64,000 nucleotides of DNA. It comes from Acidimicrobiia bacterium (GTDB taxonomy: Bacteria > Actinomycetota > Acidimicrobiia > Spongiisociales > UBA11373). The stretch is from NCBI GenBank assembly GCA_030584185.1, contig CP129495.1:575608-639607 (forward strand), in the 5' to 3' direction. Positions 36,692 to 46,582 of this stretch are shown here, piece after piece (position 1 is the first letter of the stretch; every line of letters starts with the position of its first letter). The notes beneath the pieces are model-generated. The model was not told where the DNA came from, did not search any database, and was given only the letters and a program-made list of their open reading frames with translations. The translations under genes and the position numbers were made by a program.

Positions 36692-37969
36692 TCATGCCAG
36701 GCCGAGAGTCCGCCTCGCCTCCCCAACCACGTAGATCGAACCTGTGACCAGCACCGGGCCGCCGGAACCCCTCGCCGCCGCCACCGCCCCGGCGACCGAG
36801 TCGTGGGCGGCGACCGGCACCCCGAGGTTCTCGAACACCAGGGAGGCCACCTCGCCGCCCGCCAACGCACGCGGGGTGCCGGCGGCCGCCACATGAGCAT
36901 CCCGGACCAAACCCCGAAGGGCGCCCAGCATCCGACCGATGTCCTTGTCCCGCATGGCACCGAACACCAGGGTCCAGGCCACCCCCGGGAACTCCTCGTG
37001 GAGGGAAGACGCCAGGGCCTCCATGCCCCCCGGGTTGTGGGCCCCGTCGAGCACCAGCAGCGGATCGCTGTCGACCACATCAAGGCGTCCAGGCGTCGTC
37101 ACGGTCTGCGCAGCCCGATGCACCGCCCCCTCGTCCAGAGGGCGATCCAGAAGAGCCTCCACCGCTGCCACAGCCACGGCGAAGTTGGCCACCTGGTGGC
37201 GCCCACGCAGCCTCAGCTCGATATCGGAGTACCCACCGTGGACCCCGTGGAGGTCGAACTGCCAGCCACCGCCGCCAGCACGGGCACCGTCGGGACGAAA
37301 CTCCTCCCCCAATCTGAACCAGCGTGCCTCCCGCTCGGCGGCAACCCTCCCCGCCACGGCCAGCGCATCCGGGTGGAGGTCCCCGGTGACCAGGTCGGCG
37401 CCGGTGTCGAGAATCGCCAGTTTCTCCTCGGCAATGGCGGTGATGGTGTCGCCCAGATACTCGGTGTGCTCCAGCGAGATGTTGGTGACCACCGCCACCT
37501 TCGAGTTAGCGGCGTTGGTTGCGTCCCACCGACCACCGAGCCCGGTCTCGATCACACCCACGTCGGCGGCCCCGTCGGCCAACCACCAGAACGCCAGCGC
37601 CGCCGTCACCTCGAAGTAGGTGACCGGTTCGAACCGCTCCTCGTAGAACTCGATGATGGGAGCAACCGATCCCATGGCCTCGGCGAACTGGTCGGCGGTC
37701 ATGGGTGCGCCGTCCAGCTGGAAACGCTGCTCCACGGCATCGAGGTGGGGCGATGTGAACGAACCGGACCGCAGGCCGTGAGCGGCGACGATCGACTCCA
37801 CCATGCGTGTGGTGGATGTCTTTCCGTTGCTGCCGGCGACGTGGACGATCGGGTACGCGGCGTCGGGCCGGGCCATCATGTCGAGCAGTCCCGTGATGCG
37901 TTCCAGCCCGGGCTTGACCCCGGTTCCGATCCTGCTGTCGAGGAAGTCGATGGCGGCGGGGTAGTCCAT
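36692..37969 (-). CDS. folC: Folylpolyglutamate synthase / dihydrofolate synthase
   Basis: 425 aa Mur-ligase-like enzyme that adds glutamate to folates. ATP-binding HVAGSNGKTSTTRM (about 43-56), then ETGLGGRWDATNA and LDGAHNPGG. The start at 37969 lies four bases after the valS stop, so the two are probably co-transcribed; the upstream open frame is inside valS. The valS-folC pairing is common in actinobacteria. Confidence 0.93.
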   Translation of the reverse strand: MDYPAAIDFLDSRIGTGVKPGLERITGLLDMMARPDAAYPIVHVAGSNGKTSTTRMVESIVAAHGLRSGSFTSPHLDAVEQRFQLDGAPMTADQFAEAMGSVAPIIEFYEERFEPVTYFEVTAALAFWWLADGAADVGVIETGLGGRWDATNAANSKVAVVTNISLEHTEYLGDTITAIAEEKLAILDTGADLVTGDLHPDALAVAGRVAAEREARWFRLGEEFRPDGARAGGGGWQFDLHGVHGGYSDIELRLRGRHQVANFAVAVAAVEALLDRPLDEGAVHRAAQTVTTPGRLDVVDSDPLLVLDGAHNPGGMEALASSLHEEFPGVAWTLVFGAMRDKDIGRMLGALRGLVRDAHVAAAGTPRALAGGEVASLVFENLGVPVAAHDSVAGAVAAARGSGGPVLVTGSIYVVGEARRTLGLA

Positions 37970-37973
37970 GGCC

Positions 37974-40562
37974 TCACCCCAGGTCTGCGAGTTGAAGACG
38001 AAGCTTCTCGAGAACGGCCTCGATCTCGGTAACCCGTTGGCGCTCCTTCTCGACCACGGCTTCCGGTGCGCGCTCCACGAACTGGGGATTGCCCAGCTTG
38101 GCATGCGACCTGTCGAGTGCGCCGACCAGGTCGGCGATCTCGGTGTCGAGGCGGGCTCGCTCCGCCCCCACATCCACCACATCCTCGAGGGCGATCAGCG
38201 CCTGTGCGGAACCGGCGACGACACGACTGAAGGCACCCTTCGGTGCGTCGGCGACGGCCCGAGGAGACACCCCGGCGAGGGCGACGAACTGCCGCCCCCA
38301 CCACTCCCCGGCCAGACCCTCGGGATCGATGAGGAGGACGTCGAGCGGGCGTCGCGGAGACAGCCCGTGCTCGGCTCGAAAGCGCCTGATCCCCACGACC
38401 AGTTCGCGAAACTCATCGAACCCCGCCGGCGCCTCGACTTCGGGAGGCTCGGGCCACCGGGCAGAAGCGGCGAAGCCGTCGCCCACGAAGTGGCTCCACA
38501 GCTCCTCGGTCAGGTAGGGCATCGCCGGATGGAGCAGCAGCAGGAGGTCGCGCATGACCACCCCGAGCGCCTCCCCGACACCGCCGTCGTCGCCGTCGCG
38601 CAGCGGCGCCTTGGCCAGCTCGAGGAACCAGTCGAACACCTCGGACCAGGCGAACTTGTACAGGAGTCCGTAGGCGTCACCGAGGCGATACTCGTCGAGC
38701 ATCCTGTCGAACTCGGCGCGCACGTGATGCAGCCGGGAGAGGATCCAGGAGGCCTCGGGACCGGGAGACTCGGGGTAGCCGCCGAAACTTGGAACCGACC
38801 GCTCATCGAGATGGCCGAGAGCGAATCGAGCTGCGTTCCACACCTTGTTGCCGAAACGCCGGGCGGCGTCGACCCACTCGACCTGGAATGGGACATCCTG
38901 ACCGGGTGCGGCGGCAAGGATCAGCGCCAGCCTCAGGGCGTCGGCCCCATGCTCCTCGACCACTTCGAGAGGATCGACCGTGTTGCCCAGCGACTTCGAC
39001 ATCTTTCGCCCGTCGCCGGCGCGGATGAGGCCATGGATGACCACATCCGAGAAGGGCTTGCTCCCCGTCAGATGCAGACCGAACTGGATCATCCGCGCCA
39101 CCCAGAACGAGATGATGTCGTAACCGGTGACCAGCGTGGCGTTTGGGTAGAACCGGGCGTAATCGGCGGTGTCCTCGGGCCAGCCCAACGTGGAGAAGGG
39201 GAACAAGCCGGAGGAGAACCAGGTGTCGAGAACGTCTTCATCCTGGTGCAGTTCGGTAGATCCGCAACCACACGTCGACGGGTCTTCGATGGACACGATC
39301 GTCCCGCCACAGGAGTCGCAGTACCACGCCGGGATCCGATGGCCCCACCAGATCTGGCGGGAGATGCACCAGTCCCGAAGGTTCTCCAGCCAGTTGAGGT
39401 AGGTCTTCTCCCACCGTTCCGGAACGAATCGAATGTCGCCGGTCGTCACGGCCGCGATCGCCGGGCCGACGAGCGGACCCACCTTCACGAACCACTGTTC
39501 CGACAGGAAGGGCTCGACCACGGTGTGACATCGCTGGCAGTGCCCTACCGAATGTGGGTGATCCTCGACACCCACCAGCACGCCTTCGGCCTCCAGCGCC
39601 TCCTTGACCGCCCGGCGGGCTTCGACGCGGTCCAGTCCGGCGAAGGGACCGCCCTCCTCGGTGATGGCGCCGCCCTCGTCGATGACGACGGGTGCCTCGA
39701 GGCCGTGGCGCTGTCCGATCTCGAAGTCGGTTGCATCGTGTGCCGGCGTCACCTTCACCGCACCGGTGCCGAAGCCGGGATCCACCGCATCGTCGGCGAC
39801 CACTGGGATCTCTCGGCCCAGCAGGGGGAGCCGCACGGTGCGTCCGACCGCTGAGCGGTAGCGTTCGTCGCCCGGGTGCACCGCCACGGCCGTGTCGCCG
39901 AGCATCGTCTCCGCCCTGGTCGTGGCCACCTCGATTCCACCATCGCCGTCGGCGAACGGATACCGGATCCGAACCAGCTCGCCCTGCTCCTCCTCGTGTT
40001 CCACCTCGACGTCGCTCAGGGCGGTGCGATCGCGCGGGCACCAGTTGATGATGCGGCGACCCCGGTAGATCAGACCCTCGTGATAGAGATCGACGAACAC
40101 CTTGCGCACGGCGGCGGAGAGACCATCGTCCATCGTGAAACGCTCCCGCGACCAATCGGTGGAGAAGCCCATCCGCCTGATCTGCTCGGTGATCCTGCCA
40201 CCCGACTTGGCCTTCCAGGCCCAGACCTGCTCGATGAAACGCTCTCGCCCCAACTCCTCACGGGTCACGCCCTCGCGGGCCAACTCGCGCTCGACGACGA
40301 TCTGCGTGGCGATACCGGCGTGGTCGGTACCCGGCAACCACAGGGCGGCGTACCCCTGCATGCGCTTGCGCCGGATGATGACGTCCTGGATCGTCTGATC
40401 CAGGGCATGACCCATGTGGAGCGAACCGGTGACGTTTGGTGGCGGGATGACGATGCAGTACGGATCGCCGTCCGGGTTGACCTCAGGTCGAAAGACCCCG
40501 GCAGCCTCCCAACGGGGATACCACCGCGCCTCGACGCGCCTCGGGTCGTACGCCGGATCCAT
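37974..40562 (-). CDS. valS: Valine--tRNA ligase
   Basis: 862 aa class I synthetase. HIGH-type motif HMGH in PPPNVTGSLHMGHALD (about residues 41-55), a full editing domain (TTRAETMLGDTAVAVHP), KMSKS in DGRKMSKSLGNTVDP, and the C-terminal coiled coil (about 795-860) that contacts the tRNA. Length and domain order are normal. Confidence 0.97.
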   Translation of the reverse strand: MDPAYDPRRVEARWYPRWEAAGVFRPEVNPDGDPYCIVIPPPNVTGSLHMGHALDQTIQDVIIRRKRMQGYAALWLPGTDHAGIATQIVVERELAREGVTREELGRERFIEQVWAWKAKSGGRITEQIRRMGFSTDWSRERFTMDDGLSAAVRKVFVDLYHEGLIYRGRRIINWCPRDRTALSDVEVEHEEEQGELVRIRYPFADGDGGIEVATTRAETMLGDTAVAVHPGDERYRSAVGRTVRLPLLGREIPVVADDAVDPGFGTGAVKVTPAHDATDFEIGQRHGLEAPVVIDEGGAITEEGGPFAGLDRVEARRAVKEALEAEGVLVGVEDHPHSVGHCQRCHTVVEPFLSEQWFVKVGPLVGPAIAAVTTGDIRFVPERWEKTYLNWLENLRDWCISRQIWWGHRIPAWYCDSCGGTIVSIEDPSTCGCGSTELHQDEDVLDTWFSSGLFPFSTLGWPEDTADYARFYPNATLVTGYDIISFWVARMIQFGLHLTGSKPFSDVVIHGLIRAGDGRKMSKSLGNTVDPLEVVEEHGADALRLALILAAAPGQDVPFQVEWVDAARRFGNKVWNAARFALGHLDERSVPSFGGYPESPGPEASWILSRLHHVRAEFDRMLDEYRLGDAYGLLYKFAWSEVFDWFLELAKAPLRDGDDGGVGEALGVVMRDLLLLLHPAMPYLTEELWSHFVGDGFAASARWPEPPEVEAPAGFDEFRELVVGIRRFRAEHGLSPRRPLDVLLIDPEGLAGEWWGRQFVALAGVSPRAVADAPKGAFSRVVAGSAQALIALEDVVDVGAERARLDTEIADLVGALDRSHAKLGNPQFVERAPEAVVEKERQRVTEIEAVLEKLRLQLADLG

Positions 40563-40610
40563 CGGTACCCCGTGCCATGATGAGGACAGTCTAGGAGAAC
40601 GACGCCGGGC

Positions 40611-41879
40611 TCAGGCGCTGCGCTCCTCCGGCAGCTTCTTGGCGATGTCCTGCATCGGAACCAGCGTCGGGTTGACCCGCTCCCGCACCACGTCGCCGTC
40701 GATCAGCACGCGAGCGACGTCATGGCGCGAAGGCAGCTCGTACATGGTGTTGAGCAAGACCTCCTCGAGGATTGCCCGCAGGCCTCGAGCGCCGGTGCCA
40801 CGCAACAGGGCTTGGTCTGCGACCGCCTCGAGCGAGTCGTCGGTGAACATCAGCTCCACACCGTCCATCTCGAAGAACTTGCGGTACTGCTTCACCAGGG
40901 CGTTCTTCGGCGCGGTGAGAACCTGCACCATCTGGTCCCGGTCGAGGTCGTCGACCGTGGAGACCACCGGCAGCCGGCCGATGAACTCGGGGATCAATCC
41001 GAACGACATCAGGTCTTCGGGGAGCACCTGGGACAGCGTCGAGCCATCGCGCGTCTTCTTCGAGTGGACGTGGGCGTCGAACCCGATCGCCCTCTTGCCG
41101 ATGCGCGACTCGATGATGTGCTCCAGCCCGCTGAAGGCGCCCCCACAGATGAACAGCATGTTGGTGGTGTCCACCTGCAGGAACTCCTGGTGCGGGTGCT
41201 TGCGCCCCCCCTGGGGAGGCACCGAGGCGACCGTGCCCTCGAGGATCTTGAGGAGGGCCTGTTGAACGCCCTCTCCGGAGACGTCGCGTGTGATCGACGG
41301 GTTCTCCGCCTTGCGAGCGATCTTGTCGATCTCGTCGATGTAGATGATCCCGGTCTCGGCCCGCTTGATGTCGAAGTCCGCCGCCTGGATCAGCTTGAGG
41401 AGGATGTTCTCGACGTCTTCACCCACGTACCCGGCCTCGGTCAGTGCGGTGGCATCGGCGATGGCGAAGGGCACGTTGAGCATCCGGGCCAGGGTCTGGG
41501 CGAGCAGGGTCTTCCCCGACCCGGTGGGTCCGATGAGCAGGATGTTCGACTTGGAGAGCTCGATGTCGTCCTTGGCCCGCTGCCCCGAGCGGACGCGCTT
41601 GTAGTGGTTGTACACGGCAACGGCCAGGACCCGCTTGGCCCGATCCTGCCCGACCACGTAGTCGTCGAGGAAGGCGTTGATCTCGGTCGGCTTGGGAAGC
41701 TCGGCGAAGGGGGTCTCCTCGGTGCCGGCGAGCTCCTCCTCGATGATCTCGGTACACAGGTCGATGCACTCGTCGCAGATGTACACGCCGGGACCGGCGA
41801 TCAGCTTCTTCACCTGCTTCTGCGACTTGCCGCAGAAGGAGCACTTGAGGAGGTCGCCCCCCTCGCCGAACTTGGTCAT
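40611..41879 (-). CDS. clpX: ATP-dependent Clp protease ATP-binding subunit ClpX
   Basis: 422 aa AAA+ unfoldase feeding ClpP. The N-terminal zinc-binding domain has CSFCGKS and CDECIDLC. Walker [11 protein letters not shown], pore loop GYVGED, and Walker [12 protein letters not shown] are present. A C-terminal ClpX small domain follows. It lies directly downstream of clpP on the minus strand. Confidence 0.97.
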   Translation of the reverse strand: MTKFGEGGDLLKCSFCGKSQKQVKKLIAGPGVYICDECIDLCTEIIEEELAGTEETPFAELPKPTEINAFLDDYVVGQDRAKRVLAVAVYNHYKRVRSGQRAKDDIELSKSNILLIGPTGSGKTLLAQTLARMLNVPFAIADATALTEAGYVGEDVENILLKLIQAADFDIKRAETGIIYIDEIDKIARKAENPSITRDVSGEGVQQALLKILEGTVASVPPQGGRKHPHQEFLQVDTTNMLFICGGAFSGLEHIIESRIGKRAIGFDAHVHSKKTRDGSTLSQVLPEDLMSFGLIPEFIGRLPVVSTVDDLDRDQMVQVLTAPKNALVKQYRKFFEMDGVELMFTDDSLEAVADQALLRGTGARGLRAILEEVLLNTMYELPSRHDVARVLIDGDVVRERVNPTLVPMQDIAKKLPEERSA

Positions 41880-41899
41880 GACCCCGGGACCACCTTCCG

Positions 41900-42517
41900 T
41901 CAGTTGGCAACCGCTCGCAGGGAGCGTCCCTCCAGGACCTCGTCCACGACTCCGTAGGCACGCGCTTCGTCAGCGGTCATCCAGAAGTCGCGGTCGGTGT
42001 CCATGCGGATCTTGTCCAGCTCCTGGCCGGTGTGGGCGGCGAGGATCTGGTTCATGTCCTCCTTGACCCGGATGATCTCCCGGGCATGGATCTCGATGTC
42101 GGTCGCCTGACCTTCGAGACCTCCAATGTGGGGCTGATGCAGCATCACCCTGGCGTGGGGAAGCGCGTAACGCTTGCCCTTGGCGCCGGCAGCCAGCAGC
42201 ACCGCTGCCGCCGAGGCCGCCTGACCCATGCAGTAGGTGGCCACGTCGGGCTTGATGAAGTTCATCGTGTCGTAGATGGCCATCAGCGACGTGATGGCCC
42301 CGCCTGGTGAGTTGATGTACAGGGCGATGTCCTTGTCCGGATCCTCACCCTCCAGGTGGAGCAGCTGGGCCATGATCAGGTTGGCGACGGTGTCGTCGAT
42401 CGGTGTGCCCAGGAAGATGATCCGGTCCTTCAGCAACCGGCTGTATATGTCGAACGCTCGCTCACCGCGGCTGGTCTGCTCGACCACCGTGGGGACCAGA
42501 TAGCTGCTCTCGATCAT
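41900..42517 (-). CDS. clpP: ATP-dependent Clp protease proteolytic subunit
   Basis: 205 aa serine protease. The catalytic Ser lies in [11 protein letters not shown], His in [11 protein letters not shown] and Asp in the DRDFWMT region. It overlaps the trigger-factor stop by four bases. Only one clpP is visible here; many actinobacteria carry two, so a second copy may lie elsewhere. Confidence 0.97.
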   Translation of the reverse strand: MIESSYLVPTVVEQTSRGERAFDIYSRLLKDRIIFLGTPIDDTVANLIMAQLLHLEGEDPDKDIALYINSPGGAITSLMAIYDTMNFIKPDVATYCMGQAASAAAVLLAAGAKGKRYALPHARVMLHQPHIGGLEGQATDIEIHAREIIRVKEDMNQILAAHTGQELDKIRMDTDRDFWMTADEARAYGVVDEVLEGRSLRAVAN

Positions 42518-43929
42518 TCTTGAACCTCCACGGGCTCGGGCCCGTCTTCGTCTTCTACGAGGGCCGATCCATCCGGTTCGGTCCCCTCTTCGGCGTCTTT
42601 CGGCCCGTCGCTTCCGTGGCGGGCGGGCAATTCGACGGCAGCACCGCCGGCATCGACGGGAACCACGAGGTCGAGGATCCGGTCGACCGCCTTGCGCCGC
42701 AGGATATCACCGGCCAGTGCCACAACCCCATCACCTCGCGTCAGCGCCTCCAGGTACTCGTCGGCCGGAACCTTCGCCGCCCTCGCCAGGGTGTTCACGG
42801 CGTGCTCCAACTCCTCGGCGGTGACCGTGATTCCCTCCTGGTCGGCCACCGACTCGAGCAGCACACGCGTCTTGAGATTGAGCACCGCCTGCGACCTGAG
42901 ATCGGCGACGAACGCCGACTCGTCCTGCCCGGTGAGCTGGAGGTACTGATCGAGCCCCACCCCCTGACCCTCGAGCCGATGAGCGAACCGGTGCAGGACC
43001 GACTCCATCTCGGCGTCGACGAGCGCTTCGGGGACATCCAACGACATGGCGTCGATGAGGTCCGCCAGGACGCGTTCTTCGACCTGTCTCCAAGCCGATC
43101 TACGCCGGATGTCGGTCATCTGCTCCATGAGGTCGGACCGCATCGCCTCCACACCCTCGAGACCGGAGACCTCGGCCACCCACTCGTCGGACACGACGGG
43201 GAGCCGCTTGGCCTTGACCTGCTTCACCAGGATGCGAACGCCGACCTCCTCCCCCGCCTCGGGACCGAGCCCCTCGGGCAGTCGAGACTGGAAGGAGACG
43301 ATGGATCCGGCCCCGGCCCCCCGAAGGGACTCGTCCATGCCCTCCAGGAAGCTGCCGGAACCGATCTCGTAGAGGAGGTCCTTGGCGGAGCCCGGGGCGT
43401 ACTCGCTTCCGGCCAGGGTGGTCGCCACGTCGATCAGAACGAAGTCGCCGTCGAATCCTTCACGCCCCACATCCTCGAGAGTGGCGAACTGGTGCCGCAT
43501 CCTTTCGATCTGTTCGTCCACGTCCTCTGGGCCCACCTCCGGGATCTCCACCGCGACGGACTTCCCGGCGTACTCGGGCACCTCGTCGAGGGTCGGCCAC
43601 AGCGTCACCTGGACCTTGACGGCCACCTCACCGTCGGCATCGGCGATGTCGATCACACGGGGGGTGACCGCCGGTTGGAGACCGGCCTCGTCCAGTGCAG
43701 CCGTCACCACAGGGGGGAGAGCCTCCTCGATCGCCTCGCGGCGGAACTGCTCGGCCCCGATCATCGACTCCACGACCTTCACCGGGGCCTTCCCCGGCCT
43801 GAATCCCTTGACCTTGGCGTCCTGGGACAGGCGCGCAGCCGCCTTGCGGCGGCCCGTCTCGATCGCCTCGGGCGGGAGCGTCACCGTCACCGCCCGCTCG
43901 AAGCGGCCGACCTCTGTCACCTCGACCAC
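42514..43929 (-). CDS. tig: Trigger factor
   Basis: 471 aa ribosome-associated chaperone and peptidyl-prolyl isomerase. The ribosome-binding signature [12 protein letters not shown] is at about residues 41-52, an FKBP-like domain spans roughly 150-240, and a long helical C-terminal domain follows with a strongly acidic final 40 residues ([19 protein letters not shown]). GTG 43929 is the start, with a GGAAGGGAG site upstream; the open frame further upstream runs into tRNA-His. Confidence 0.95.
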   Translation of the reverse strand: MVEVTEVGRFERAVTVTLPPEAIETGRRKAAARLSQDAKVKGFRPGKAPVKVVESMIGAEQFRREAIEEALPPVVTAALDEAGLQPAVTPRVIDIADADGEVAVKVQVTLWPTLDEVPEYAGKSVAVEIPEVGPEDVDEQIERMRHQFATLEDVGREGFDGDFVLIDVATTLAGSEYAPGSAKDLLYEIGSGSFLEGMDESLRGAGAGSIVSFQSRLPEGLGPEAGEEVGVRILVKQVKAKRLPVVSDEWVAEVSGLEGVEAMRSDLMEQMTDIRRRSAWRQVEERVLADLIDAMSLDVPEALVDAEMESVLHRFAHRLEGQGVGLDQYLQLTGQDESAFVADLRSQAVLNLKTRVLLESVADQEGITVTAEELEHAVNTLARAAKVPADEYLEALTRGDGVVALAGDILRRKAVDRILDLVVPVDAGGAAVELPARHGSDGPKDAEEGTEPDGSALVEDEDGPEPVEVQE

Positions 43930-43992
43930 GGGGGCTCCCTTCCTGGGAATAGACGAACGACGACGGGACGATCGTTGATCGTCCCGTTTCGG

Positions 43993-44068
43993 GGTGACCG
44001 AGGGGACTTGAACCCCCGACCTCCAGGGCCACAACCTGGCGCTCTAACCAAACTGAGCTACGGCCACC
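43993..44068 (-). tRNA. tRNA-His (GTG)
   Basis: Anticodon loop TTGTGGC gives anticodon GTG. Acceptor GTGGCCG/CGGTCAC, plus the extra G(-1) opposite C73 that is characteristic of tRNA-His. T-loop TTCAAGT. Complete cloverleaf. Confidence 0.96.
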
Positions 44069-44088
44069 ATGCCAGAGGCCCGGTGGAG

Positions 44089-44161
44089 TGCCCCCGGAGG
44101 GATTCGAACCCCCGACCAAGAGCTTAGAAGGCTCCTGCTCTGTCCCCTGAGCTACGGGGGC
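44089..44161 (-). tRNA. tRNA-Arg (TCT)
   Basis: Acceptor GCCCCCG/CGGGGGC, anticodon stem GGAGC/GCTCT with loop CTTCTAA (anticodon TCT), T-loop TTCGAAT, discriminator A. 73 nt. Confidence 0.95.
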
Positions 44162-44196
44162 GACATGGCGCCGGGCGCCATCCACCGGGACCGCTG

Positions 44197-44268
<72 letters not shown>

Positions 44269-44343
44269 GCGAATCCCACCGCAGGATAGTTTCGCCGCGC
44301 CGCCATCGGCACTTCCGCCCGGGCGACCCGGATACGACGCTCG

Positions 44344-44417
44344 TCGGGCTGGCCGGATTCGAACCGACGACCCCCTGCTCCCAAAGCAGGTGCGCTACCA
44401 AGCTGCGCCACAGCCCG
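44344..44417 (-). tRNA. tRNA-Pro (TGG)
   Basis: Acceptor CGGGCTG/CAGCCCG, anticodon stem CCTGC/GCAGG with loop TTTGGGA (anticodon TGG), T-loop TTCGAAT, discriminator A. 74 nt. Confidence 0.96.
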
Positions 44418-44483
44418 CCGTCCCATTGTGCCAAACCCGGGGCGGTTCCGAGTGATCCGTGGGTCGGGGCTATCCTCCACGAC

Positions 44484-44555
44484 GGGTCGCTAGCTCAACG
44501 GCAGAGCATCGGACTCTTAATCCGCAGGTTCAGGGTTCGAATCCCTGGCGACCCA
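44484..44555 (+). tRNA. tRNA-Lys (CTT)
   Basis: Acceptor GGGTCGC/GCGACCC, anticodon loop CTCTTAA (anticodon CTT), T-loop TTCGAAT, discriminator A. The outermost anticodon-stem pair is a T-C mismatch; the remaining arms pair fully. 72 nt. Confidence 0.95.
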
Positions 44556-44574
44556 CTTCCCTCGGGGATGGCTG

Positions 44575-44659
44575 GCGGGTGTAGCCGAATCGGTACAGGC
44601 GCCGGACTTAGGATCCGGTGGGCTTCGGCCCGTTGTGGGTTCGAGTCCCACCGCCCGCA
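44575..44659 (+). tRNA. tRNA-Leu (TAG)
   Basis: 85 nt with the long variable arm of class II tRNAs (GGGC-TTCG-GCCC). Anticodon stem CCGGA/TCCGG with loop CTTAGGA (anticodon TAG). Acceptor GCGGGTG/CGCCCGC with one G-T pair. Confidence 0.95.
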
Positions 44660-44742
44660 CTCGGTCGCCACCGTCGCGGCCCACGACTGAGGACCGCGAT
44701 CGGTGCCCACCGGCCGGGCGTTCGGCAGGGCCCCCGGCTGGC

Positions 44743-46368
44743 TCAGCGGGCGCGGGCGGGGACCCGCAACTGGGTGACCCGCCGGAGGGTCTGCTGGGGG
44801 ATGTGTCTGTCATGGCGCCTGCCGTCGGCGGTCCACGCCGAGCGCCTCTCTGCGGAGACGGTGATGAGGATTGCCCCGGCCCCTCTCCCCAAGGTGATCT
44901 CGTGGAGCCCCGACGAAGGGTCGTTCCACAGGGCGACCACCCGAGACGCCCTCGTTCCTTGTGGTCGCGAGCGGCGCACCATGCCGAACGAGCTGAGCGT
45001 GAGAACCGCGGAACCGGTCTCGTCGGTGATGACCGATGCGTATCGATGGGGCCACCGGGTGGCCAGCTGCGGTCCGTCGAGAAGCACGGCGACCACCAGG
45101 CTCGGTCCGATCCGACGCAGCAGGTCGGACACCTCGTCCATGCGGGCAAGGTCTTCGCAGACCAGCGGGGCGGCCGTCCCTCCGGCGCCGACATCGATGA
45201 TCTGCAGGGTCCGCGGCGGAAGCTCGATGCCCTCCCACCAGTGCCGGGCCGGGTCGAGCGACCGGCTGAGGCGGTACTGGCTGATCTGAGCCCTGTCGAT
45301 CGACCATCGATGATGCTTCTCCTGCCGGTACCTCTGCCAGCCGTGATCGGTGAGCAGGCCAATGTGGACGTGGTTTCCCCCAAGTCCGCCTCGAGGCGCC
45401 GGTCGGCGGACACCGGCGACCAGGAAGGGAACCCGGCGGCGTTCGAGCAGTTCCTCCATGAGCGAGACCTCTGACTCGGCCAGCGCAGCCTCGGGGAGGA
45501 TCACCGCGTCAACACCTCCCTCCCGGGCGGTGGCCTCCTCGAGGAGGCGCTCGACGTATGCAACGTCGAGCACCGTGTCCGGAGAGAACTCGAAGAAGCC
45601 GAAGGCGGATCGGTCCATATCCACCGGAGTCTCGATCGGCTTGAAGGCCCGGGCATCGACTCGTAAGGGCCAGGGAAGGAGCATCACCCTGCGGTCGGCG
45701 ACCGGACCCGATGGCTCGCCTGCGGTGACGATGGGATCGATCCTGTGCCAGGAGACGTCCACCGCCTCGTACATCAGGGCAAGATACCGGGACAGCGATC
45801 GAATCGTGATCCCCCGCAGAGCCAGGTGGGTCTTGGGGGTGATGCGCACCCTCGCCGGCGAGATCCTCGACAGGGAGCCACGGCCGGTGAGCAACGCCCA
45901 GGCGCGACCCTCGAAGCTGTCGGCCCCCGATCCCGGATCGGAGCCGGACAACCCGCTGCACGCCTCATCGGCCATGGCGTGAAGGGTGATCAACGCCACC
46001 GCAACCCGTTCGGCGCCGCCCCGGCGCAGAGACTCCAGAGAGAGCCCGCGATGGCGGGTCACCACCTCCCACTCCCGGGCGACCGGCTCCGGGACCGTGC
46101 CCCCTTCCGACACCGCCCTCCGCCACTCCTCGGCAGCAACCCGAACCATCTCGTGCCATCCGGACTCCGGTGGCCACCGGCTTCCCGCAGGCGGGGACAC
46201 CGCGAGCCGGTAAGCCTCGGTGTGGTCGAGGACCAGGTTGGTCACGGCGAAGACGTCCGGCGGCCAGGCACAGATCTCATCCCATGCCGGCGAGGTGGTG
46301 AAGGCGCCCACATAGGAGTCGATCGTGGGCGAAGCCCGTTCGGCATCAACCGAATCCGCTGCCCTCAT
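44743..46368 (-). CDS. Nitrilase-fold protein with long uncharacterised N-terminal region
   Basis: 541 aa. Residues about 225-510 resemble a carbon-nitrogen hydrolase, with the expected triad Glu293 in VILPEAALAES, Lys351 in RQEKHHRWS and Cys404 in PLVCEDLAR. The N-terminal 220 residues have no recognised motif, signal peptide or clear membrane segment. The substrate is unknown. The C-terminal domain reminds me of nitrilase domains fused to reverse transcriptases in some antiphage (DRT class 1) proteins, but no reverse transcriptase motif occurs here. It is a single gene beside a tRNA cluster, a common insertion spot for accessory DNA. Family recognition is moderate; function is inference. 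Confidence 0.65.
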   Translation of the reverse strand: MRAADSVDAERASPTIDSYVGAFTTSPAWDEICAWPPDVFAVTNLVLDHTEAYRLAVSPPAGSRWPPESGWHEMVRVAAEEWRRAVSEGGTVPEPVAREWEVVTRHRGLSLESLRRGGAERVAVALITLHAMADEACSGLSGSDPGSGADSFEGRAWALLTGRGSLSRISPARVRITPKTHLALRGITIRSLSRYLALMYEAVDVSWHRIDPIVTAGEPSGPVADRRVMLLPWPLRVDARAFKPIETPVDMDRSAFGFFEFSPDTVLDVAYVERLLEEATAREGGVDAVILPEAALAESEVSLMEELLERRRVPFLVAGVRRPAPRGGLGGNHVHIGLLTDHGWQRYRQEKHHRWSIDRAQISQYRLSRSLDPARHWWEGIELPPRTLQIIDVGAGGTAAPLVCEDLARMDEVSDLLRRIGPSLVVAVLLDGPQLATRWPHRYASVITDETGSAVLTLSSFGMVRRSRPQGTRASRVVALWNDPSSGLHEITLGRGAGAILITVSAERRSAWTADGRRHDRHIPQQTLRRVTQLRVPARAR

Positions 46369-46582
46369 CGTTACTGGTCCTCCGTGCGCATCCCACCGAA
46401 CCGGCCGAGGATCGGTCGGCGGTGACCTTCCACGCTGCTCTGGGATCCGGAGTCTACGGAGCAGGGCGGGGGGCGTTTCCCGGACCCCCGACGCTCTCAG
46501 GTCTCATCCTCACCTCTGATCCCCTTCACGGTTCCTTCATCTCGCCGCCGATCATCGGTCGCAGCAACCGACGGAGGAAGGA

